Shown: positions 17,044 to 27,125, counted from the stretch's first letter. The stretch is 64,000 nt of DNA from Pseudomonas rhodesiae (GCF_007858255.1 NZ_VFEU01000021.1:1-64000); one strand, 5' to 3'. Notes: a model not told the origin generated them from the sequence alone. Numbers and translations are program-made.

Positions 17044-18054
17044 TTAAGGCAAGTGACGGGTGGGCAACAGGCGTAAGAGTTGCGCATCGAACCAGGCGAC
17101 GAACGCCGGCGACGGCAGCGCATCCACCGCAAGGTACCACCAGTCGGGCTGGGCAAAGGCGCGGCACTTCACCGCGTCTTTCTCGGTCATGACCAGCGGC
17201 AATGACGGGGTAAAATTCAAGACCTCGGCGCTGTAAGGTGCATGGTCGGCAAAAGCATGGGGTATCGGGCGCCAGTGTAGCGTTTCAAGGGTATTGAAGA
17301 AACGTTGCGGGTTACCGATGCCGGCGACCGCATGCACCGCTTGGCCCTTGGCAAAATGATCCACCGGCCGGCGCTCACCGGTCTGTAGGTTAACCAGAGC
17401 GGTGGGTTGCAGACTGAAGGCAAACCCGTCGTCGCGGTCACGGGGGGCACCGTTGTACAGCAACGCATCGACACTCTGCAGTCGCTCCACCGGTTCGCGC
17501 AAAGGCCCGGCCGGCAGGCAACGGCGGTTGCCCAAGCCACGGGCGGCATCGATCAGCACCAGCTCCAGGTCACGGGCCAGACGGTAGTGCTGCAAGCCAT
17601 CGTCGGAGAGGATCAGGTCCAACGGTTCGCTGGCCAGTAATGCCTCGACCGCACGACTGCGGTCCGGATCGATCATCAAGGGCACACCGCAGCGCTGCAC
17701 GATCAGCAAGGGTTCGTCACCCGCCGTCTCGGCGCTATGGCCGGCCTCGACCCGCCACGGCAAGTGCGGCGGCTTGGCGCCATAGCCTCGGCTAACCACG
17801 CCCACGCGCAGGCCGCTACGTCGGCAGTGCTCGATCAGCCACAGGATCAATGGCGTCTTGCCGGTGCCCCCCACGGTGATATTGCCGACCACCACCACCG
17901 GCACCGGCGCTCGATAGATCTGGCCCTCTCCCGCCAGGAATCGCGCGCGCTTGCGCTCAACCACCCGGCGATACATCGCCTCCAGCGGCCGCAACAACAG
18001 CAGCGCCGGATGACCTTCGTACCAGCCTTTAAGCAATCGATCGGACATGGCCAT
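17044..18054 (-). CDS. lpxK: Tetraacyldisaccharide 4'-kinase LpxK
   Basis: 336-residue inner-membrane-associated kinase that phosphorylates the 4' position of the lipid A disaccharide. It has an N-terminal membrane-associated region, the Walker A-like [13 protein letters not shown] near residue 57, and [13 protein letters not shown] near 145, characteristic of LpxK. The ATG at 18054 overlaps the exbD stop (ATGA); an ATG two codons later is also possible. Pairing with exbB/exbD upstream and kdsB downstream is the common Pseudomonas arrangement. Confidence 0.96.
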   Translation of the reverse strand: MAMSDRLLKGWYEGHPALLLLRPLEAMYRRVVERKRARFLAGEGQIYRAPVPVVVVGNITVGGTGKTPLILWLIEHCRRSGLRVGVVSRGYGAKPPHLPWRVEAGHSAETAGDEPLLIVQRCGVPLMIDPDRSRAVEALLASEPLDLILSDDGLQHYRLARDLELVLIDAARGLGNRRCLPAGPLREPVERLQSVDALLYNGAPRDRDDGFAFSLQPTALVNLQTGERRPVDHFAKGQAVHAVAGIGNPQRFFNTLETLHWRPIPHAFADHAPYSAEVLNFTPSLPLVMTEKDAVKCRAFAQPDWWYLAVDALPSPAFVAWFDAQLLRLLPTRHLP

Positions 18055-18482
18055 CAGGGTTGGCTCGCCGCCTCGACGGTGCTCATGCGCAAATGGCTGA
18101 AGCCAAGTTTGCCGGCGGCGTCCATTGCGGTGATGACGGCCTGGTGCTGGGTCTTGCCATCGGCGCTGATGGATAGCGGCATCTTGGTATCGCCACCGGA
18201 CTCCTTCTGCAAAGCGTCCATCAGACTGTTGAGATCGTTTTTCTCCAGCACCTGGTTATTCACCGAAAACACGCCCTCGGCGCTGATGGCGATATCCAGT
18301 TGCTTGACCTCCTGATCTTCGGCCGGCGAACCGCTCACCGCTTCCGGCAAGTCGACACGCAGCTCGGTCTGCCGGGTGAAGGTGGTGGTGACGACAAAAA
18401 ACAGCAGCAGGATAAAGACCACGTCGATCAGTGACGCGAGGTTGATATCGACATTTTCCCGTTGCTTGCGGCGAAATTTCAC
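18054..18482 (-). CDS. exbD: ExbD/TolR-family biopolymer transport protein
   Basis: 142-residue inner-membrane protein with a short cytoplasmic N-terminus, one membrane helix ([20 protein letters not shown]) containing the essential aspartate, and a periplasmic C-terminal domain. It forms with ExbB a proton-driven motor that energises TonB- or Tol-like systems. No tonB gene is near, so the partner must be encoded elsewhere or the pair serves an LPS-linked role suggested by its place before lpxK. Start and stop overlap both neighbours. Confidence 0.93.
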   Translation of the reverse strand: MKFRRKQRENVDINLASLIDVVFILLLFFVVTTTFTRQTELRVDLPEAVSGSPAEDQEVKQLDIAISAEGVFSVNNQVLEKNDLNSLMDALQKESGGDTKMPLSISADGKTQHQAVITAMDAAGKLGFSHLRMSTVEAASQP

Positions 18483-19114
18483 GCTTTGTCCCCAACCAGA
18501 TCCACGTCACGATCCCCCTGCACCACCTCGACCAGCTTGATGGCTTCCTGCTCCATGCCGACCACCAGCTCATCGACGCGCCGTTGCAGGAACCGGTGGA
18601 AGAACACCGATGGAATCCCCACCATCAAGCCCGCCGCCGTGGTAATCAGCGCTTTGGAAATACCGCCGGCCAGCACGGCAGCGTTAGCGCTCATGCCGGT
18701 GCCCATGAACGAACTGAAAATATCGATCATGCCCAGCACCGTACCCAGCAAACCGAGCAGCGGCGCCATGGCAGCGATGGTGCCGAGGGCGTTGATGTAG
18801 CGCTCCAGTTCGTGGATCACCCGCGCGGCGGCCTCTTCGATGCACTCCTTCATGATCTCGCGACCGTGCTTGGAGTTGGCCAGGCCCGCGGCGAGAATCT
18901 CACCCAGCGGCGAATCGGCGCGCAGGGCCTTGAGCTTTTCCTTGTCCAGTTGTTTGTTCTTGATCCAGGACCAGACCTGCCCCAGCAGATGCTCAGGGGT
19001 GACACGACTGGCACGCAAGGTCCACAGGCGTTCGGCAACAATGCCGAGCGCGGCGATGGAACTCAAGATGATCGGCAACATCATCCAGCCGCCGGATTTG
19101 ACCAATTCCCACAC
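18479..19114 (-). CDS. exbB: MotA/TolQ/ExbB proton channel family protein
   Basis: 211-residue three-helix inner-membrane protein, the ExbB/TolQ partner of the ExbD encoded downstream. The N-terminal helix (MMLPIILSSIAALGIVAERL), a cytoplasmic domain, and two further helices with APLLGLLGTVLGMI and ISKALITTAAGLMVGIP follow the family order. I place the start at the GTG at 19114 (reading WELVKSGG) because GAGGGG stands just before it; a GTG at 19144 would add ten residues with no family similarity. The four-base overlap with exbD indicates coupled translation. Confidence 0.93.
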   Translation of the reverse strand: MWELVKSGGWMMLPIILSSIAALGIVAERLWTLRASRVTPEHLLGQVWSWIKNKQLDKEKLKALRADSPLGEILAAGLANSKHGREIMKECIEEAAARVIHELERYINALGTIAAMAPLLGLLGTVLGMIDIFSSFMGTGMSANAAVLAGGISKALITTAAGLMVGIPSVFFHRFLQRRVDELVVGMEQEAIKLVEVVQGDRDVDLVGDKA

Positions 19115-19213
19115 AGTGAATGTCCCCTCGAAAAAGTGCGCCACTTTACCATATAGGTTCCGCAGCGGGGTTCGTCGAGCGTGGCACCGCCGACGACCTT
19201 CGCGCTTACACCG

Positions 19214-21439
19214 TCAGGGTAACCGTTCGCGCCAGAAACGCCGTTGACCACGGGCAACGACCGGTTCGGCAAAGGCCCCTAATTGCACGCGTACGGCGCC
19301 TTGTTCGGCGCTGTCATAGACCCGACTGCCGAGTGCCCGATAGCGCTCCATGACCTGCGGATGGGGATGACCGAAGGCGTTGCCGCGCCCGCGTGAAATA
19401 AGCACAGACCGGGGCGCCAGCCGTTGCAGGAAAGGCCTGGAGGACGAACTTCGACTGCCATGATGCGGCGCTTGCAGCCAGTCGGTGGGCACCGCCAGCG
19501 ACGAGTTGAGCAGCGCCCGTTCAGCGTCGCGATCGATATCGCCGGTCAGCAGCAGACGCTCACCGTTGGCTTGCACCTGCAAGACGCAGGATTTCGCGTT
19601 GCCGCCAATAGCATCAGGCCACTGCCACATTTCAAACATGACCCCGTCCCATTGCCACTGCTCGCCACTGACACAAGGCTGGGTGCCCAAAAACGCCGGC
19701 AAGCCCTCGGTTTCGCCGCCTACCACGCGCCTGATCGGCATGCCTCGGGCCACTGCGGCCGCGCCCCCCGCGTGATCGGCATCGGCATGGCTGAGCAATA
19801 GCAGGTCCAAGCTGCCCACGCCGAGTTTTTTCAACGACGGCAGCACCACGCGCGCGCCGAGGTCGAGCGCTCCCGAGCGTGGGCCAGCATCGTAAACCAG
19901 CGTGTGATTGCGTGTGCGCAGAATCAGCGATTGCCCTTGACCGACGTCCAACTGCAGCACCTCGACCTGCCCATAGGGCACCGGTTCTCGAGGAGGGAAC
20001 ACGGCCAGCAACAACATCGGCCAACCCAGCAGGCGCAGCGGCACGCCTTTGGGCAATAACAGCAACACCGCGCCGAGCAGGCTGATCAGCCAGGCCGCCA
20101 AGGGCACCTGCGCCGGTACCCAAGCGGGCGCGTACCCGGCGAGCCAGCCCAAGCCGACGAATAACCCCTGCAACGCGCCACCCGCCAGCCACAACAAACC
20201 CTCCCCCACGAAGGGCACCGCCAACAGCGCGGTGCCCAGCAGCGCCAGTGGCAGCACCACCAGGCTGATCCACGGCACCGCCACCAGATTGGCCAGCGGC
20301 GCACTCATACTGATGGGCAACCCCAGCCCCAACAACACCGGAAACAGCCCGATGGCGATCACGCATTGCGGACGGGTCCACACCTGCCAAGGGCTCCACG
20401 GTCCTAAGCGGCCGCTGAACGCCAGGATCAGCACCGCCACTGCCGCAAATGACAGCCAGAAACCCGCCTGCAGACTGGCCAGGGGTTCCAGGATCAGCAC
20501 CCCATTGAAGGCCAGCAGCAACGGCCACCACACGCCCAGATGGCGAAAGCGCAAACGCCAGAGCAGCACCAACCCCACCATCACGCACGCGCGCTGCACC
20601 GGCACACCGAACCCGGCCAGCAAGCCGTAACTGAGTGTAGCGGCAAAGGCCAGGCCGCACGCCCAGGGTAGCCATGGCCAACCTCGCGGCCAAACTCCGT
20701 AACGAGCCAACCCGGCAACCAGCCCGTATATCAACCCCGCCAACAGGCCGATGTGCTGCCCGGAAATCACCAGCAGATGCACGGTGCCGGTGTCCTGCAG
20801 AATCTGCCAATCCGTAGCGGACAGACCGGAGCCATCCCCCAGCACCAAAGCGGCCAGGCCCGCCTCGCGGCCTTGGGCATCCACGGCCAGCAGCCGTTGA
20901 CGCAGGCCATCGCGCCACGCATTGCGCGCCGGGGCCAGGCGCTCACCGTCCTTTACCGAACCGGTTGCACCGATGCGCCGGGCCAACAGCCAGGCTTCGC
21001 GGTCAAAGCCGTGAAAATTCAGTAATCCGGACGGTCGTTTGAGGCTGATTGCCAGGCGCCAGCGTTCACCGCTGCGCACGGGCGGACCTCCGCGCCAGGA
21101 CACGCGGATGTGCTGGGGTAATCGGGCTTTACGCGACCGCCCGTCGATCAGGTCGAAGCGCACGCCATCGTCGGTCTGTTGCGGTAACCCGGCCACCCAG
21201 CCCTCGACCCAACGCGTCTGCCCATCCAGCTTCAGCGACAGCCGATCATTCAAGGCCCACTGCGCGCTGAAACACGCCCAACTCAACCCCATCAGAAAAA
21301 ACGCCAGCGGGTACGTGCGAAATGGCAACGCCATCAACGCCAGCACCAGCATGGCGATCAGCCAGCCCGTGGCGGGCAGTGCAGGTAGAAAAACCAGAGC
21401 AAGCAACCCTGATGCAAGCGCGAACATCCCTGTCTTCAT
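19214..21439 (-). CDS. comEC: ComEC/Rec2 DNA internalization protein
   Basis: 741-residue polytopic inner-membrane protein thought to carry single-stranded DNA across the inner membrane during natural transformation. It has an N-terminal DUF4131 region with OB-like segments, the central Competence domain with many helices including LLVISGQHIGLLAGL, and a C-terminal metallo-beta-lactamase domain with LLLSHADADHAGG and APHHGSRSSSS. A ribosome site AAAGGATG precedes the ATG. It is complete, in the usual Pseudomonas position next to exbB and divergent from a DUF2062 gene. Whether the host is naturally transformable is unknown. Confidence 0.95.
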   Translation of the reverse strand: MKTGMFALASGLLALVFLPALPATGWLIAMLVLALMALPFRTYPLAFFLMGLSWACFSAQWALNDRLSLKLDGQTRWVEGWVAGLPQQTDDGVRFDLIDGRSRKARLPQHIRVSWRGGPPVRSGERWRLAISLKRPSGLLNFHGFDREAWLLARRIGATGSVKDGERLAPARNAWRDGLRQRLLAVDAQGREAGLAALVLGDGSGLSATDWQILQDTGTVHLLVISGQHIGLLAGLIYGLVAGLARYGVWPRGWPWLPWACGLAFAATLSYGLLAGFGVPVQRACVMVGLVLLWRLRFRHLGVWWPLLLAFNGVLILEPLASLQAGFWLSFAAVAVLILAFSGRLGPWSPWQVWTRPQCVIAIGLFPVLLGLGLPISMSAPLANLVAVPWISLVVLPLALLGTALLAVPFVGEGLLWLAGGALQGLFVGLGWLAGYAPAWVPAQVPLAAWLISLLGAVLLLLPKGVPLRLLGWPMLLLAVFPPREPVPYGQVEVLQLDVGQGQSLILRTRNHTLVYDAGPRSGALDLGARVVLPSLKKLGVGSLDLLLLSHADADHAGGAAAVARGMPIRRVVGGETEGLPAFLGTQPCVSGEQWQWDGVMFEMWQWPDAIGGNAKSCVLQVQANGERLLLTGDIDRDAERALLNSSLAVPTDWLQAPHHGSRSSSSRPFLQRLAPRSVLISRGRGNAFGHPHPQVMERYRALGSRVYDSAEQGAVRVQLGAFAEPVVARGQRRFWRERLP

Positions 21440-21573
21440 GGATCATCCTTTTGAGAGATCCATTCAGTCTTAGTCGTGCATTCGGCGCGGCCTATGATGT
21501 TTTGTCACAAAGTCTGAATTTCCTGTTTATAGAATGCGGGCATACTTGCCCCTCGAATCGACCTGGACCCCTT

Positions 21574-22089
21574 ATGCCTCGGCGCTTATTCAAACGGTAC
21601 ATGCCCGACCCCACCAGTATCAGGGAACACAAGTCATTACAGTTTCTCGGTACGTTGTTGCATGACCCGAACCTCTGGCACCTGAATCGGCACTCGGTGG
21701 CCCGAGCCATGGCGGTGGGCCTATTTGCGGCGTTCATTCCGATTCCGTTGCAGATGCTGCTCGCGGCGATCCTCGCGATCACGGTACGCGGCAACATGCC
21801 GATCGCCATAAGCCTGGTATGGCTGACCAACCCGATCACTATGCCGGTGGTGTTCATTTGCACGTACCTGACCGGCGCCTGGCTGATGAACGTCCCTGCG
21901 CGCAGCCTCCCCGACGACCTCACCTGGGAATGGATCAGCGGCCAGTTGAGCACCTTGTGGCAACCGTTTTTGCTGGGTTCGGTGGTATTGGGCCTGGTAC
22001 TGGGCGCATTGGCCTATTGCCTGACCATGGGTTACTGGCGGTGGTGGGTGGCCCACCAATGGAAGAAACGCAAACAGCGGCGCGGGTAA
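21574..22089 (+). CDS. DUF2062 domain-containing membrane protein
   Basis: 171-residue protein with an N-terminal basic stretch and three to four hydrophobic helices: VGLFAAFIPIPLQMLLAAIL, MPVVFICTYLTGAWLM and LLGSVVLGLVLGALAYCLTM. The conserved RGNMPIAISLVWLTNPIT is the DUF2062 core. Its function is unknown. The ATG at 21574 is chosen because the protein then begins MPRRLFKRYMPDP as in relatives; upstream reading overlaps comEC on the other strand and has no family similarity. Convergent with the sensor kinase gene, with only three bases between the stops. Confidence 0.9.
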   Translation: MPRRLFKRYMPDPTSIREHKSLQFLGTLLHDPNLWHLNRHSVARAMAVGLFAAFIPIPLQMLLAAILAITVRGNMPIAISLVWLTNPITMPVVFICTYLTGAWLMNVPARSLPDDLTWEWISGQLSTLWQPFLLGSVVLGLVLGALAYCLTMGYWRWWVAHQWKKRKQRRG

Positions 22090-22092
22090 AAC

Positions 22093-23463
22093 CTAAAGCG
22101 CCAGCAGGCGCAGATGTACCCGCAGGCCCGCACCGGTGTTTTCCGCCCATAGGCTGCCGTCCTGACGTTGCAGCGCATTGCGCGCGATGCTCAGCCCCAG
22201 GCCGAAGCCGCCATCGCCTGGGCGAGAGCCGTCCAAGCGCGTGAACGGCGCAAAAATGCGTTCAAGGTCCCGCTCATCGATCCCGCCACCCTGATCTTCC
22301 AGCCATAGGTGCCAGTACTCACCCTCGCGCCGCCCGTCCAGGCACACCACCCCGTCGGCTGGAGAGTGGCGTATGGCATTACGCAGGATATTTTCCAGGG
22401 CCTGGGCCAAGCCATTCAGGTTGCCCCGCACCCAGCACTCGGGGCCCAGCAAACACGGTAGGCGCGATGCTGGCCAAGCGCTTTCAAAGCATGCGTTCTC
22501 ACGCAATATGTCCCACAACGCTTGAAGCTGAATGGTTTCTTTGGTCAACGGCGTCCGTTCGGCGTCCAACCAGGCCAATTGCAGGCTGTCTTCCACCAGT
22601 CGCTGCATGGCATCGATTTCCCGGCCCAGGCGTTGACGCAGTTGCGCGAGGTCCTGCTCGCTGTCACAGGCCACCCGCAAGCGACTGAGGGGCGTACGCA
22701 GTTCATGGGACATATCGCGCAGCAACTGCTGCTGCAACACCACCGTCCCCTGCAAGCGTTCGGACATATGATCAAAAGCACGGCCCAGTTCGCCCAACTC
22801 ATCCTGGCGACTGGTCGCATCCTGGGACAGACGCGTATTCAACTGGTCGGCTCGCCAGGCGTTGGCCTGCTCGCGCAATTGATTGAGGGGCATGATCAGC
22901 AAGCGGTACAGGCCTATGCACAGCAACAAGGTGAACAGACCGGGGATCACGCCGTTGGTCACCACCCGCCAGAACACTTGATAGCGACCGGGCATAAAGC
23001 GCTGTGGCAGTTCGATCACCAACGACCCGGCCTCCGGGTCGCCGGGAAACGCGATCTTCAGCCAGGGCAGCCCCTTGACATGCCGACTCACCGGCCAGTC
23101 CAAGCCGCGTAAAAAGGTCAGGCGCTGGTTTTGCGCACTACTCAAGGGGTAGCTGCTCAACGATTGCAAGTCGTTGCCAATCACGCCGATCCAAGTGGTT
23201 TCACGCTTGCCCATGGCCTGCAGCCAGGCATCGACGCCTGAAGGGCCGCCAAGGTTCCACGCCTGCTCCGCTTGCGCCGCGTACCCGCTCAGAGTGGTTT
23301 TCGCCTCGTCGGACAGATAGGCATTCTGCTGCTCCATATAGCGACCCCAGGACCAGCTCAGCCAGATCATCAGCAAACAGAACGCGATCAACAGGCAGGC
23401 CAGTTTCCAGAACAATGAGTACCTGCCCGGCAGGCGTCTAAACGGTCGTTCAAAGGCTGTCAT
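22093..23463 (-). CDS. Two-component sensor histidine kinase
   Basis: 456-residue inner-membrane sensor. One helix near residues 20-45 and another near 165-190 frame a periplasmic region of about 120 residues. Then follow a HAMP linker, the HisKA box RDMSHELRTPLSRL near 255 with the phospho-accepting histidine, and an HATPase domain with NAIRHSPADG and GGFGLGLSIAR. The gene overlaps the response-regulator gene by 14 bases and they form one unit. In P. aeruginosa the pair beside gacS is the one named PirR-PirS, which controls a siderophore receptor. That receptor gene is not here, so the signal is uncertain. Confidence 0.92.
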   Translation of the reverse strand: MTAFERPFRRLPGRYSLFWKLACLLIAFCLLMIWLSWSWGRYMEQQNAYLSDEAKTTLSGYAAQAEQAWNLGGPSGVDAWLQAMGKRETTWIGVIGNDLQSLSSYPLSSAQNQRLTFLRGLDWPVSRHVKGLPWLKIAFPGDPEAGSLVIELPQRFMPGRYQVFWRVVTNGVIPGLFTLLLCIGLYRLLIMPLNQLREQANAWRADQLNTRLSQDATSRQDELGELGRAFDHMSERLQGTVVLQQQLLRDMSHELRTPLSRLRVACDSEQDLAQLRQRLGREIDAMQRLVEDSLQLAWLDAERTPLTKETIQLQALWDILRENACFESAWPASRLPCLLGPECWVRGNLNGLAQALENILRNAIRHSPADGVVCLDGRREGEYWHLWLEDQGGGIDERDLERIFAPFTRLDGSRPGDGGFGLGLSIARNALQRQDGSLWAENTGAGLRVHLRLLAL

Positions 23464-24166
23464 CGTGACCGCTCAACACATAACCCTTGCCCCAGACGGT
23501 GCGCACTTCGCGCTCGCTGTAGCCGATGGCTTTGAGCTTGCGGCGGATCTGGCTGATATGCATGTCCAGGCTACGGTCATGGGGGGCATAACCGCGTTGC
23601 AGCACATGCTGATAAAGAAAGGCTTTGCTCAAGACCTCTTCAACGTTGCGATGCAGGGTTTCCAGCAGGCGGAATTCGCTACGGGTCAGGCCGGCGGCGT
23701 GTTGCAGGTAAAAAACATCACCTAACTCATCGTCAAAGCGCAAGCTCGGCGCGCTCTCGCGCCGCACTGGCAGAGCAGGCAGCGGCCGACGATCCAGGGC
23801 CACGCGGCGCAGGATCGCTTCAATGCGCACGCGCAGCTCAAGCATGCTGAAAGGCTTGGGTAAGTAGTCGTCCGCGCCCAGGCGAAAACCGCTGATGCGG
23901 TCGGCTTCGGCGCCCAATGCCGACATCAGAATCACCGGGGTCGAATGGCTTTTGCGCAAATACGTCAGGATCGACAGGCCGTCCAGCCCCGGCAGCAGAA
24001 TATCCATCAACACCACGTCGAAAGCACGCTCACGCGCCATGTCCAGGCCCTGCTGGCCGTTCTGGCACCATGTAACCTGGAAGCCACTGCGCGCCAGCTC
24101 CTCATGGACGTAGGCGCCGAGCACGGGGTCATCTTCGATGGTCAGGATACTGGCTGCGGGATTCAT
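23450..24166 (-). CDS. OmpR-family response regulator
   Basis: 238-residue regulator with an N-terminal receiver domain (acidic pair in TIEDDP, phospho-acceptor aspartate in VVLMDILLPGLDG near residue 52, lysine in PKPFSM) and a C-terminal winged-helix DNA-binding domain with SLDMHISQIRRKL and VRTVWGKGYVL. The ATG at 24166 is preferred to a TTG four codons upstream. It is translated together with the overlapping sensor gene. Position beside gacS matches the P. aeruginosa PirR locus by memory of gene order. Confidence 0.93.
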   Translation of the reverse strand: MNPAASILTIEDDPVLGAYVHEELARSGFQVTWCQNGQQGLDMARERAFDVVLMDILLPGLDGLSILTYLRKSHSTPVILMSALGAEADRISGFRLGADDYLPKPFSMLELRVRIEAILRRVALDRRPLPALPVRRESAPSLRFDDELGDVFYLQHAAGLTRSEFRLLETLHRNVEEVLSKAFLYQHVLQRGYAPHDRSLDMHISQIRRKLKAIGYSEREVRTVWGKGYVLSGHDDSL

Positions 24167-24371
24167 TAGCGTCTGCAAGTAATTCTCAATCGCCGATTAT
24201 TCAAGATTACCCCGCCACAGGCAATCGCCACTCGCCGGCCAATGGCCCGAAGATTGACTCCTGTGATGATTTTGCGAGATTCCTCGCCGCGCAAATGGCT
24301 ACACTGCGCAGGTGGCGCAGGCCGGATGCCGGCGCGAAAGATTGATTCCAATGTGGTAGCAGGAGAGTGGC

Positions 24372-27125
24372 GTGCTTAGAAGAATGGGGATAAAAGGCCG
24401 CGTACTGTTGCTGACCTTATTGCCGACCAGCCTGATGGCGTTGTTGTTGGGCGGTTATTTCACCTGGATGCAGCTGTCGGAGCTGCAAACCCAGTTGCTG
24501 CAGCGCGGCGAAATGATCGCCGAGCAATTGGCACCGCTGGTGGCGCCGGCCCTGGGCAATAAAAACGTCGATTTGCTGGAGCGCATCGCCACTCAATCCC
24601 TGGAGCAGCAGGACGTACGCACTGTATCGTTCCTCGCGCCGGACCGCAGCACCCTCGCCCACGCCGGTCCGACCATGCTCAATCAGGCGCCGGTCGGCAA
24701 CAGTTCACATCTGTTGCAGCGCACGGGCAACGACGCCACCCGTTACCTGCTGCCGGTGTTCGGCCGCCATCGCAACCTGGCGGGCGAACTGATCCCCGAC
24801 GAAAGCGACCGCCTGCTGGGCTGGGTCGAGGTGGAACTGTCCCACAACGGCATGCTGTTGCGCGGTTATCGCAGCCTGTTCGCCAGCCTGCTGCTGATCG
24901 CCATCGGGCTGATCTTCACTGCCGCACTGGCGCTGCGTATCAGCCGCACGATCACCTCGCCGATCGGATTGATCAAGCAAGCCGTGGCCCAGCTCAAGGA
25001 CGGCAATCTGGAAACCCGCCTGCCCGCGCTGGGTAGCCAGGAGCTGGATCAACTCGCCTCGGGCATCAACCGCATGGCCGAAACCTTGCAGAATGCCCAA
25101 GAAGAATTGCAGCACAGCATCGACCAGGCCACCGAAGACGTGCGTCAGAACCTGGAAACCATCGAGATCCAGAATATCGAGCTGGACTTGGCGCGTAAGG
25201 AAGCCCTGGAGGCGAGCCGCATCAAGTCGGAGTTTCTGGCCAATATGAGCCATGAAATTCGCACGCCCCTCAACGGCATCCTCGGCTTTACCCACCTGCT
25301 GCAAAAAAGCGAACTGACGCCGCGCCAGCTCGACTACCTGGGTACCATCGAAAAATCCGCCGACAACCTGCTGGGCATCATCAATGAGATTCTCGATTTC
25401 TCGAAAATAGAAGCCGGCAAACTGGTGCTCGACAGCATTCCATTCAACCTGCGCGATCTGCTCCAGGACACCCTGACCATCCTCGCCCCCGCCGCCCATG
25501 CCAAGCAGTTGGAACTGGTCAGCCTGGTCTACCGCGATACGCCGCTGGCGCTGGTGGGCGACCCGTTGCGGCTCAAGCAGATCCTTACCAACCTGATCAG
25601 CAACGCGATCAAGTTCACCCGCGAGGGCACCATCGTGGCTCGGGCGATGATCGAGGACGAGCAGGAAGATACCGTGCAACTGCGCATCAGCGTGCAGGAC
25701 ACCGGTATCGGCCTCTCCAGCCAGGACGTGCGTGCGCTGTTCCAAGCATTCAGCCAGGCCGACAACTCGTTGTCGCGTCAACCCGGCGGCACCGGCCTGG
25801 GGCTGGTGATTTCCAAACGCTTGATCGAACAGATGGGCGGCGAAATCGGCGTCGACAGCACGCCGGGCGAAGGCTCGGAATTCTGGATCAGCCTGAACCT
25901 GCCCAAAACCCGCGATGACGTTGAAGACCTGCCCTGCGCGCCTCTGCTGGGCCACCGCGTGGCGGTGCTGGAAAACCACGAACTGGCGCGCCAAGCCCTG
26001 CAACACCAATTGGAAGATTGCGGCCTGGAGGTCACCCCGTTCAACACCTTGGAAAGCCTGACCAACGGCATCACCAGCGCTCATCAGACCGAGCAGGCTA
26101 TCGACCTGGCCGTGCTCGGCGTGACCGCCAACGACATACCCCCCGAGCGCCTCAACCAGCACTTGTGGGACCTCGAACACCTGGGCTGCAAAGTGCTGGT
26201 GCTATGCCCGACCACCGAACAGATGCTGTTCAACCAGTCGGTGCCCAACCCCAATAGCCAATTGCAGGCCAAACCGGCATGCACCCGCAAACTGCGCCGG
26301 GCGTTGTCTGACCTGATCAACCCGCGCCCGTCGCGCAGCGAGCCGGGCGAACCCCTGGCCAGCCGCGCGCCACGGGTGCTGTGCGTGGATGACAACCCGG
26401 CGAACCTGTTGCTGGTGCAAACGTTGCTGGAGGACATGGGCGCCAAAGTGCACGCAGTGGAAAGCGGTTACGCCGCCGTCGACGCGGTCAAGCAGGAGAC
26501 TTACGATTTGGTGCTGATGGACGTGCAAATGCCGGGCATGGACGGTCGCCAGAGCACCGAAGCGATTCGTCAGTGGGAGAGCGAGCGTCATGGCTCGCCG
26601 CTGCCAGTGGTGGCGCTCACGGCCCATGCCATGGCCAACGAAAAACGCGCCTTGCTGCAAAGCGGCATGGACGATTACCTCACCAAACCCATCAGCGAAC
26701 GGCAACTGGCCCAAGTAGTACTCAAATGGACGGGCCTGGCCCTGCGCAATCAGGCACCGGAACGCGCCACTGACGGCCTGGCTCCTGGCGTGCAACTGCC
26801 GGTGCTGGACCACGAGGAAGGCCTGCGTCTGGCCGCCGGTAAAACCGACCTGGCCGCCGACATGCTCGCCATGTTGCTGGCCTCCCTGGAAGCCGACCGG
26901 ACCGCCATCAGCATCGCCCGCGAAGCCAATGACAACAATGCGCTGATCGAACGCGTCCACCGCCTGCACGGCGCTACGCGCTACTGTGGCGTTCCGCAAC
27001 TGCGCGCCGCCTGCCAGCGCGCCGAAACCCTGCTCAAGCAGGACGATGCCAAGGCCCTGCACGCGCTGGACGAACTGGACATGGCCATTGCCCGCCTGGC
27101 CAGTGAAGCGCGAGTCAGTGCCTGA
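24372..27125 (+). CDS. gacS: Hybrid sensor kinase GacS
   Basis: 917-residue tripartite hybrid kinase of the BarA/GacS family. It phosphorylates GacA, which drives small RNAs that titrate RsmA/RsmE and so control secondary metabolism, biofilm and virulence traits. Order of domains: helix near 10-30, periplasmic loop, helix near 170-190, HAMP, HisKA with NMSHEIRTPLNG (His at about 294), HATPase (GGTGLGLVISKRL), receiver with DLVLMDVQMPGMDG (Asp at about 717), and HPt with VHRLHGATRYCG (His at about 866). The GTG start has AGGAG before it. All phosphorelay residues are present, so the gene appears functional; gacS is often mutated in cultured strains. Confidence 0.98.
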   Translation: MLRRMGIKGRVLLLTLLPTSLMALLLGGYFTWMQLSELQTQLLQRGEMIAEQLAPLVAPALGNKNVDLLERIATQSLEQQDVRTVSFLAPDRSTLAHAGPTMLNQAPVGNSSHLLQRTGNDATRYLLPVFGRHRNLAGELIPDESDRLLGWVEVELSHNGMLLRGYRSLFASLLLIAIGLIFTAALALRISRTITSPIGLIKQAVAQLKDGNLETRLPALGSQELDQLASGINRMAETLQNAQEELQHSIDQATEDVRQNLETIEIQNIELDLARKEALEASRIKSEFLANMSHEIRTPLNGILGFTHLLQKSELTPRQLDYLGTIEKSADNLLGIINEILDFSKIEAGKLVLDSIPFNLRDLLQDTLTILAPAAHAKQLELVSLVYRDTPLALVGDPLRLKQILTNLISNAIKFTREGTIVARAMIEDEQEDTVQLRISVQDTGIGLSSQDVRALFQAFSQADNSLSRQPGGTGLGLVISKRLIEQMGGEIGVDSTPGEGSEFWISLNLPKTRDDVEDLPCAPLLGHRVAVLENHELARQALQHQLEDCGLEVTPFNTLESLTNGITSAHQTEQAIDLAVLGVTANDIPPERLNQHLWDLEHLGCKVLVLCPTTEQMLFNQSVPNPNSQLQAKPACTRKLRRALSDLINPRPSRSEPGEPLASRAPRVLCVDDNPANLLLVQTLLEDMGAKVHAVESGYAAVDAVKQETYDLVLMDVQMPGMDGRQSTEAIRQWESERHGSPLPVVALTAHAMANEKRALLQSGMDDYLTKPISERQLAQVVLKWTGLALRNQAPERATDGLAPGVQLPVLDHEEGLRLAAGKTDLAADMLAMLLASLEADRTAISIAREANDNNALIERVHRLHGATRYCGVPQLRAACQRAETLLKQDDAKALHALDELDMAIARLASEARVSA

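Noticed and set aside
19115-19144. Longer ExbB start at a GTG at 19144
   Set aside because: GAGGGG directly precedes the GTG at 19114, and the extra ten residues are not family-like.
19632-20918. A 428-codon second frame within comEC on the same strand
   Set aside because: Arg/Gly/Ala-rich product typical of a shifted GC-rich frame; ComEC motifs lie in the other frame.
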